Shown here piece by piece: positions 55,101-64,000 of a stretch of 64,000 nt of DNA (position 1 is the stretch's first letter; each line of letters starts with the position of its first letter). The stretch is from Megaleporinus macrocephalus (taxonomy: Eukaryota; Chordata; Actinopteri; Characiformes; Anostomidae): contig CM038720.1 in assembly GCA_021613375.1 (NCBI GenBank), forward strand, positions 136,389 to 200,388, read 5' to 3'. The notes under the pieces are model-generated. The model ran no database searches, was not told where the DNA came from, and worked only from the letters and a program-made list of their open reading frames with translations. Both the position numbers and the translations under genes were made by a program.

Positions 55101-58100
55101 GGTGTGTTTCAGTCAGTGGGATGATGATCAGGTGTGTTTCAGTCAGTGGGATGATGATGATCAGGTGTGTTTCAGTCAGTGGGATGATGATCAGGTGTGT
55201 TCAGTCAGTGGGATGATGATGGTCAGGTGTGTTCAGTCAGTGGGATGATGATCAGGTGTTTCAGTCAGTGGGATGATGATCAGGTGTGTTTCAGTCATTG
55301 GGATGATGGTCAGGTGTGTTCAGTCAGTGGGATGATGATGATCAAGTGTGTGCAGTCAGTGGGATGATGATCAGGTGTTTCAGTCAGTGGGATGATGATC
55401 AGGTGTGTTTCAGTCATTGGGATGATGGTCAGGTGTGTTCAGTCAGTGGGATGATGATCAGGTGTGTTTCAGTCATTGGGATGATGGTCAGGTGTGTTCA
55501 GTCAGTGGGATGATGATGATCAGGTGTGTTCAGTCAGTGGGATGATGATGATCAGGTGTGTTTCAGTCATTGGGATGATGATCAGGTGTGTTCAGTCAGT
55601 GGGATGATGATGATCAGGTGTGTTTCAGTCAGTGGGATGATGATCAGGTGTATTCAGTCATTGGGATGATGATCAGGTGTGTTCAGTCAGTGGGATGATG
55701 ATGATCAGGTGTGTTTCAGTCAGTGGGATGATGATGATCAGGTGTGTTCAGTCATTGGGATGATGATCAGGTGTGTTCAGTCAGTGGGATGATGATGATC
55801 AGGTGTGATTCAGTCAGTGGGATGATGATGATCAGGTGTGTTTCAGACAGTGGGATGATGATCAGGTGTGTTCAGTCAGTGGGATGATGATGATCAGGTG
55901 TGTTCAGTCAGTGGGATGATGATGATCAGGTGTGTTCAGTCAGTGGGATGATGATCAGGTGTGTTTCAGTCAGTGGGATGATGATCAGGTGTGTTTCAGT
56001 CATTGGGATGATGATCAGGTGTGTTTCAGTCATTGGGATGATGATCAGGTGTGTTCAGTCAGTGGGATGATGATCAGGTGTGTTTCAGTCATTGGGCTGA
56101 TGATCAGGTGTGTTCAGTCATTGGGATGATGATCAGGTGTGTTCAGTCAGTGGGATGATGATCAGGTGTGTTTAGTCAGTGGGATGATGATCAGGTGTGT
56201 TCCAGTCAGTGGGATGATGATCAGGGTGTGTTCAGTCAGTGGGATGATGATCAGGTGTGTTCAGTCAGTGTGATGATCAGGTGTGTTCAGTCAGTGGGAT
56301 GATGATAATGAGGTGTGTTCAGTCAGTGAGATGATGACCAGGTGTGTTCAGTCAGTGGGATGATGATGATCAAGTGTGTTCAGTCAGTGGGATGATGATC
56401 AGGTGTGTTCAGTCTGTGGGATGATCAGTTGTGTTCAGTCAGTGTGATGATCAGGTGTGTTCAGTCAGTGGGATGATGATAATGAGGTGTGTTCAGTCAG
56501 TGGGATGATGATCAGGTGTGTTCAGTCAGTGGGATGATGATCAGGTGTGTTTCAGTCAGTGGGATGATGATCAGGTGTGTTCAGTCAGTGGGATGATGAT
56601 CAGGTGTGTTTCAGTCAGTGGGATGATGATCAGGTGTGTTCAGTCAGTGGGATGATGATGGTCAGGTGTGTTCAGTCAGTGGGATGATGATCAGGTGTTT
56701 CAGTCAGTGGGATGATGATCAGGTGTGTTTCAGTCATTGGGATGATGGTCAGGTGTGTTCAGTCAGTGGGATGATGATGGTCAGGTGTGTTCAGTCAGTG
56801 GGATGATGATCAGGTGTTTCAGTCAGTGGGATGATGATCAGGTGTGTTTCAGTCATTGGGATGATGGTCAGGTGTGTTCAGTCAGTGGGATGATGATGAT
56901 CAAGTGTGTTCAGTCAGTGGGATGATGATCAGGTGTTTCAGTCAGTGGGATGATGATCAGGTGTGTTTCAGTCATTGGGATGATGGTCAGGTGTGTTCAG
57001 TCAGTGGGATGATGATGATCAAGTGTGTGCAGTCAGTGGGATGATGATCAGGTGTTTCAGTCAGTGGGATGATGATCAGGTGTGTTTCAGTCATTGGGAT
57101 GATGGTCAGGTGTGTTCAGTCAGTGGGATGATGATCAGGTGTGTTTCAGTCATTGGGATGATGGTCAGGTGTGTTCAGTCAGTGGGATGATGATCAGGTG
57201 TGTTTCAGTCAGTGGGATGATGATGGTCAGGTGTGTTCAGTCAGTGGGATGATGATCAGGTGTTTCAGTCAGTGGGATGATGATCAGGTGTGTTTCAGTC
57301 ATTGGGATGATGGTCAGGTGTGTTCAGTCAGTGGGATGATGATGATCAAGTGTGTTCAGTCAGTGGGATGATGATCAGGTGTGTTCAGTCAGTGGGATGA
57401 TGATCAGGTGTGTTCAGTCAGTGGGATGATGATCAGGTGTGTTCAGTCAGTGGGATAATGATCAGGTGGGTTCAGTCAGTGAGGTGATCAGGTGTGTTCA
57501 GACAGTTGGATGAAGATCAGGTATTTCAGTCAGTTACATGATGATCAGGTGTGTTCAATTAGTGTGATGATGATCATATTTGTTTCAGTCAGTGGGATGA
57601 TGATCAGGTGTGTTTCAGTCAGTGGGATGATGATCAGGTGTGTTCAGTCAGTGGGATGATGATCAGGTTTGTTTTAGTCAGTGGGATAATGATCAGGTGT
57701 GTTCAGTCAGTGGGATGATGATCAGGTGTGTTTCCGTCAGTGGGATGATGATGATCAGGTGTGTTCAGTCAGTGTGATGATGATCAGGTGTGTTTCAGTC
57801 AGTGTGATGATCAGGTGTGTTCAGTCAGTGGGATGATGATAATGAGGTGTGTTCAGTCAGTGGGATGATGATCAGGTGTGTTCAGTCAGTGGGATGATGA
57901 TCAGGTGTGTTTCAGTCAGTGGGATGATGATCAGGTGTGTTCAGTCGGTGGGATGATGATCAGGTGTGTTCAGTCAGTGGGATGATGATGATCAGGTGTG
58001 TTCAGTCAATGGGATGATGATGATCAGGTGTGTTCAGTCAGTGTGATGATCAGGTGTGTTCAGTCAGTGTGATAATGATCAGGTGTGTTCAGTCAGTGGG

Positions 58101-58165
58101 ATGATGATAATGAGGTGTGTTCAGTTCGTGTGATGATCAGGTGTGTTCAGTCAGTGGGATGATGA
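52140..58165. repeat. ~30-bp minisatellite, right array, inverted relative to the left array
   Basis: About 200 copies of TGTTCAGTCAGTGGGATGAT then GATCAGGTG, the reverse complement of the unit at 531-9932, with the same variant types (extra GAT triplets, TTTCAG/TTCAG, GATCAG short forms). Internal block duplication: 55316-55513 recurs at 56993-57190 (offset 1677). The flanks are AT-rich at 51960-52130 and unique at 58166-58272. Confidence 0.97.
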
Positions 58166-58326
58166 TCAAGTGTGTTTAGTTAGTAAATTTTCATCTCTAT
58201 GGAGATCAAAGACCTTCACTTCAGCCACAGCCAGCAAACCTCTGAGCTGAATCTGGTTTCTCTGTGTGTTAGAACTTCAGGGCAGATCTCGGGCTGGACG
58301 CTGGATACTTGTTGGTCGGCTCCGTG

Positions 58327-59073
58327 ATGGAGGACAGAGGCGATTCAGGACAGAAGCAGATGGAGTCTCCACACCGCGTCATACACACGTACTACCAGGG
58401 GGACATTAACTCGGTGGTGGACGAGCACTTCTTCCGCGCTCTCAATAAAACCAGCATGCCCAAAGACCTGAGCACCAGGAGCAGAGACCAGCGCCGAGCC
58501 AAGCCCGGTGAGTCACACGCCTTCACCGTGGAGCGCTTTAACACTCACCACCAGCAGGGGTCAGCACTCGTAGCTTCTGTAAACAGTACTGAAAGAGACG
58601 AGACCCACCCAGGCCAGCTCAGCGCCGGGGGTCCTGAGGAACTGAGACGCATACACACGAGGTTCAAATGAGCAGTAACAAAAACCCGTATGTCACTTTT
58701 TTTCAAGCCCCAGATTTCCCCGCCTCGTCCTCGTGGTCTCCACCGTGGTCCAAAGGAGCTCCGGGTTCCTCCAACCTGAGCCACTGTTCCTCTACTGAAG
58801 AACCGGCCCATCCTCAGGGGGTCATCATGGGTCCGCTCTCCTCGGACCCCTGGGTTTACCCCAGCAGGCAGGGCTCCGGTTACGACCTCCCCCAGCTGTA
58901 CCGCCAGCCTGCGGCGCTCCCCGGTGGCGGCTCCTCTTTCCTCCACCTGCTGCACATGGAGCGGCCATCAGGGGGTGCTCTGACCACACCCTCCTCCAAA
59001 ACCGACATGCAGCTGGATTTAACTGGAAACAGCCACAGAGACCTACACGGGGGCCAGACTCACCTGGACACAG
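58327..59073 (+). CDS. vgll1: Vestigial-like family member 1, TEAD cofactor (3' part beyond the window)
   Basis: VGLL proteins bind TEAD transcription factors through the Tondu motif and compete with YAP/TAZ. Two coding exons are seen: 58327-58507 and 58714-59073, joined in phase 1 (donor GTGAGT, acceptor AAGCCCCAG), and then a GTACGG donor at 59074 into an array-filled intron that runs off the window. The Tondu motif is at residues 18-40: VIHTYYQGDINSVVDEHFFR with the VxxHF core. Exon 2 opens with SSSWSPPWSKG, resembling the W-x-x-SPWTK stretch of mammalian VGLL1, followed by Ser/Pro/Gly-rich low-complexity sequence. The ATG at 58327 gives MED, like the mammalian MEE start. An upstream in-frame TTG is not a credible start. 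Synteny (directly downstream of htatsf1, same strand) favours VGLL1 over other VGLL genes. Confidence 0.88.
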
Positions 59074-59094
59074 GTACGGTCAGATTCACAGCTC

Positions 59095-62000
59095 TGATTA
59101 CATCACACACTTTCAGACACACGCTGATTACATCAAACGCTTTCAGACACACGCTGATTACATCAAACGCTTTCAGACACACGCTGATTACATCACACGC
59201 TTTCAGACACACGCAGACTACATCACACGCTTTCAGACACACGCTGATTACATCACACGCTTTCAGACACACGCTGATTACATCAAACGCTTTCAGACAC
59301 GCGCTGATTACATCAAACGCTTTCAGACACGCGCTGATTACATCACACGCTTTCAGACACACGCAGATTACATCACACGCTTTCAGACACACGCTGATTA
59401 CATCACACGCTTTCAGACACACGCTGATTACATCACACGCTTTCAGACACACGCTGATTACATCACACACTTTCAGACAGACTGATTACATCACACGCTT
59501 TCAGACACACGCTGATTACATCACACACTTTCAGACAGACTGATTACATCACACGCTTTCAGACACGCGCTGATTACATCACACGCTTTCAGACACACGC
59601 TGATTACATCACACACTTTCAGACAGACTGATTACATCACACGCTTTCAGACACGCGCTGATTACATCACACACTTTCAGACAGACTGATTACATCACAC
59701 GCTTTCAGACACACGCTGATTACATCACACACTTTCAGACACACGCTGATTACATCAAACGCTTTCAGACACACGCTGATTACATCACACGCTTTCAGAC
59801 ACACGCTGATTACATCACACGCTTTCAGACACACGCTGATTACATCACACGCTTTCAGACACACGCTGATTACATCACACACTTTCAGACAGACTGATTA
59901 CATCACACGCTTTCAGACACACGCTGATTACATCACACACTTTCAGACAGACTGATTACATCACACGCTTTCAGACACGCGCTGATTACATCACACACTT
60001 TCAGACAGACTGATTACATCACACGCTTTCAGACACACGCTGATTACATCACACACTTTCAGACAGACTGATTACATCACATGCTTTCAGACACACGCTG
60101 ATTACATCACACGCTTTCAGACACACGCTGATTACATCAAACGCTTTCAGACACGCTGATTACATCACACACTTTCAGACAGACTGATTACATCAAACGC
60201 TTTCAGACACACGCTGATTACATCACACGCTTTCAGACACACGCTGATTACATCACACGCTTTCAGACACACGCTGATTACATCAAACGCTTTCAGACAC
60301 GCTGATTACATCACACACTTTCAGACACACGCTGATTACATCACACGCTTTCAGACACACGCTGATTACATCACACGCTTTCAGACAGACTGAGTACATC
60401 ACACGCTTTCAGACACGCTGATTACATCACACACTTTCAGACAGACTGATTACATCACACGCTTTCAGACACGCGCTGATTACATCACACGCTTTCAGAC
60501 ACACGCTGATTACATCACACGCTTTCAGACACACGCTGATTACATCACACGCTTTCAGACACGCTGATTACATCACACGCTTTCAGACACACGCTGATTA
60601 CATCACACGCTTTCAGACACGCTGATTACATCAAACGCTTTCAGACACACGCTGATTACATCACACGCTTTCAGACACACGCTGATTACATCACACGCTT
60701 TCAGACACACGCTGATTACATCACACGCTTTCAGACACACGCTGATTACATCACACGCTTTCAGACACACGCTGATTACATCAAACGCTTTCAGACACAC
60801 GCTGATTACATCACACGCTTTCAGACACACGCTGATTACATCAAACGCTTTCAGAAACGCTGATTACATCAAACGCTTTCAGACACACGCTGATTACATC
60901 AAACGCTTTCAGACACACGCTGATTACATCACACGCTTTCAGACAAACGCTGATTACATCAAACGCTTTCAGACACACGCTGATTAAATCACACGCTTTC
61001 AGACACACGCTGATTACATCACACGCTTTCAGACACACGCTGATTACATCACACGCTTTCAGACACGCTGATTACATCAAACGCTTTCAGACACACGCTG
61101 ATTACATCAAACGCTTTCAGACACACGCTGATTACATCACACGCTTTCAGACACACGCTGATTACATCAAACGCTTTCAGACACACGCTGATTACATCAC
61201 ACGCTTTCAGACACACGCTGATTACATCACGCTTTCAGACACGCTGATTACATCAAACGCTTTCAGACACGCTGATTACATCAAACGCTTTCAGACACGC
61301 TGATTACATCACACACTTTCAGACAGACTGATTACATCACACACTTTCAGACAGACTGATTACATCACACGCTTTCAGACACGCGCTGATTACATCACAC
61401 ACTTTCAGACACACGCTGATTACATCACACGCTTTCAGACACGCACCGATTACATCACACACTTTCAGACACGCTGATTACATCACGCGCTGATTACATC
61501 ACACACTTTCGGACACACGCTGATTACATCACACGCTTTCAGACACACGCTGATTACATCACACACTTTCAGACACACGCTGATTACATCACACGCTTTC
61601 AGACACGTGCTGATTACATCACACACTTTCAGACACACGCTGATTACATCACGCGTTGATTACATCACACGCTTTCAGACACACACTGATTACATCACAC
61701 GCTTTCAGACACGCTGATTACATCACACGCTTTCAGACACGCGCTGATTACATCACACACTTTCAGATACGCGCTGATTACACCACACACTTTCAGAGAC
61801 ACGCTGATTACATCACACGCTTTCAGACACGCACTGATTACATCACACACTTTCAGACACACGCTGATTACATCACACGCTGATTACATCACACACTTTC
61901 GGACACACGCTGATTACATCACACGCTTTCAGACACACGCTGATTACATCACACGCTTTCAGACACGCGCTGATTACATCACACGCTTTCAGTCACACGC

Positions 62001-64000
62001 TGATTACATCACGCGCTGATTACATCACACGCTGATGACATCACACGCTGATGACATCACACACTTTTAGACACACGCTGATTACATCACACGCTTTCAG
62101 ACACACGCTGATTACATCACGTGCTGATTACATCACACGCTTTCAGACACACACTGATTACATCACACGCTTTCAGACACACGCTGATTACATCAAACGC
62201 TTTCAGACACGCTGATTACATCACACGCTTTCAGACACGCGCTGATTACATCACACACTTTCAGATACGCGCTGATTACATCACACGCTTTCAGACACAC
62301 GCTGATTACATCACACGCTTTCAGACACGCACTGATTACATCACACACTTTCAGACACACGCTGATTACATCACGCGCTGATTACATCACACACTTTCGG
62401 ACACACGCTGATTACATCACACGCTTTCAGACAAACGCTGATTACATCACACGCTTTCAGACACGCGCTGATTACATCACACGCTTTCAGACACACGCTG
62501 ATTACATCACGCGCTGATTACATCACGCGCTGATTACATCACACACTTTTAGACACACGCTGATTACATCACACGCTTTCAGACACACGCTGATTACATC
62601 ACGCGCTGATTACATCACACGCTTTCAGACACACACTGATTACATCACACGCTTTCAGACACACGCTGATTACATCAAACGCTTTCAGACACGCTGATTA
62701 CATCACACGCTTTCAGACACGCTGATTACATCACACGCTTTCAGACACACGCTGATTACATCACACACTTTCAGACACACGCTGATTACATCACACGCTT
62801 TCAGACACGTGCTGATTACATCACACACTTTCGGACACACGCTGATTACATCACGCGTTGATTACATCACACGCTTTCAGACACACACTGATTACATCAC
62901 ACGCTTTCAGACACGCTGATTACATCACACGCTTTCAGACACGCGCTGATTACATCACACACTTTCAGATACGCGCTGATTACATCACACACTTTCAGAG
63001 ACACGCTGATTACATCACACGCTTTCAGACACGCACTGATTACATCACACACTTTCAGACACACGCTGATTACATCACACGCTGATTACATCACACACTT
63101 TCGGACACACGCTGATTACATCACACGCTTTCAGACACACGCTGATTACATCACACGCTTTCAGACACGCGCTGATTACATCACACGCTTTCAGTCACAC
63201 GCTGATTACATCACGCGCTGATTACATCACACGCTGATTACATCACACACTTTTAGACACACGCTGATTACATCACACGCTTTCAGACACACGCTGATTA
63301 CATCACGCGCTGATTACATCACACGCTTTCAGACACACACTGATTACATCACACGCTTTCAGACACACGCTGATTACATCAAACGCTTTCAGACACGCTG
63401 ATTACATCACACGCTTTCAGACACGCGCTGATTACATCACACACTTTCAGATACGCGCTGATTACATCACACGCTTTCAGACACACGCTGATTACATCAC
63501 ACGCTTTCAGACACGCACTGATTACATCACACACTTTCAGACACACGCTGATTACATCACGCGCTGATTACATCACACACTTTCGGACACACGCTGATTA
63601 CATCACACGCTTTCAGACAAACGCTGATTACATCACACGCTTTCAGACACGCGCTGATTACATCACACGCTTTCAGACACACGCTGATTACATCACGCGC
63701 TGATTACATCACGCGCTGATTACATCACACACTTTTAGACACACGCTGATTACATCACACGCTTTCAGACACATGCTGATTACATCACGCGCTGATTACA
63801 TCACACGCTTTCAGACACACACTGATTACATCACACGCTTTCAGACACACGCTGATTACATCAAACGCTTTCAGACACGCTGATTACATCACACGCTTTC
63901 AGACACGCTGATTACATCAAACGCTTTCAGACACGCTGATTACATCACACGCTTTCAGACACGCTGATTACATCACACGCTTTCAGACACGCGCTGATTA
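59095..64000. repeat. ~30-bp minisatellite in vgll1 intron, to the window end
   Basis: About 165 copies of GCTGATTACATCACACGCTT then TCAGACACAC. Short forms lack the CTTTCAGACAC part (GCGCTGATTACATCACGCGC). The second half has a higher-order period of about 1202 bp: 61656-61883 recurs at 62858-63085, and the block from about 62120 recurs at about 63322. The array starts about 20 bp after the exon donor and its end is not reached. Confidence 0.97.

Overview
The window is eukaryotic nuclear DNA, almost certainly from a teleost fish. It has GT-AG spliced vertebrate genes, vertebrate gene neighbourhoods, abundant CA/TG microsatellites and very dense minisatellites. No species can be named from the sequence alone. 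One scaffold gap (N, 20501-21500, exactly 1000 bases) splits it into two contigs. Adding up the arrays marked by eye gives roughly 45 kb of about 63 kb known bases, so tandem repeats rather than genes are the main content. Nearly all long open frames here are translations of repeats and are not genes.

Left contig (1-20500): a 9.4 kb array of a ~30-bp unit (531-9932); TG, CA and GATTA low-complexity DNA (9.9-12.2 kb); a 36-bp array (12.87-15.07 kb); and a small gene on the minus strand, ramac (RNMT-activating mini-protein, CDS 17159-16500), whose conserved 3' coding end has been amplified into a 32-33-bp array. Diverging from ramac, on the plus strand, is a promoter-like block with five CCAAT boxes at exact 33-bp spacing and a first coding exon that reads only Met-Gly (18362-18366). 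By the ramac/HOMER2 head-to-head arrangement known in mammals it is probably homer2 exon 1. A 1.8-kb array of 31-33-bp units follows and runs to the gap.

Right contig (21501-64000): 11 kb of arrays, then on the minus strand fam89b exon 1 (32760-32518, with an apparent pair of compensating frameshifts) and upstream of it the complete four-exon znrd2 (35893-33923), the same order as ZNRD2-FAM89B in human. Diverging from znrd2 on the plus strand is a complete nine-coding-exon htatsf1 (37054-50189, 452 aa predicted). Downstream in the same orientation is vgll1 (two coding exons, 58327-59073, continuing beyond the window), matching HTATSF1-VGLL1 on human Xq. Every htatsf1 intron longer than 300 bp carries its own unrelated minisatellite. 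The ~30-bp unit of the left edge returns in inverted orientation at 52.1-58.2 kb, and a 4.9-kb array fills the vgll1 intron to the window end.

The genes do not form one pathway. ramac acts in mRNA cap methylation, htatsf1 in U2 snRNP/splicing, vgll1 is a TEAD cofactor, and znrd2 and fam89b are small conserved adaptors. I found no wholly new system. The most interesting signals are the phased CCAAT boxes, arrays that appear to be seeded by or made of gene-end and splice-site sequence, the kilobase inverted arrays, and evidence that the gap may be a misjoin.
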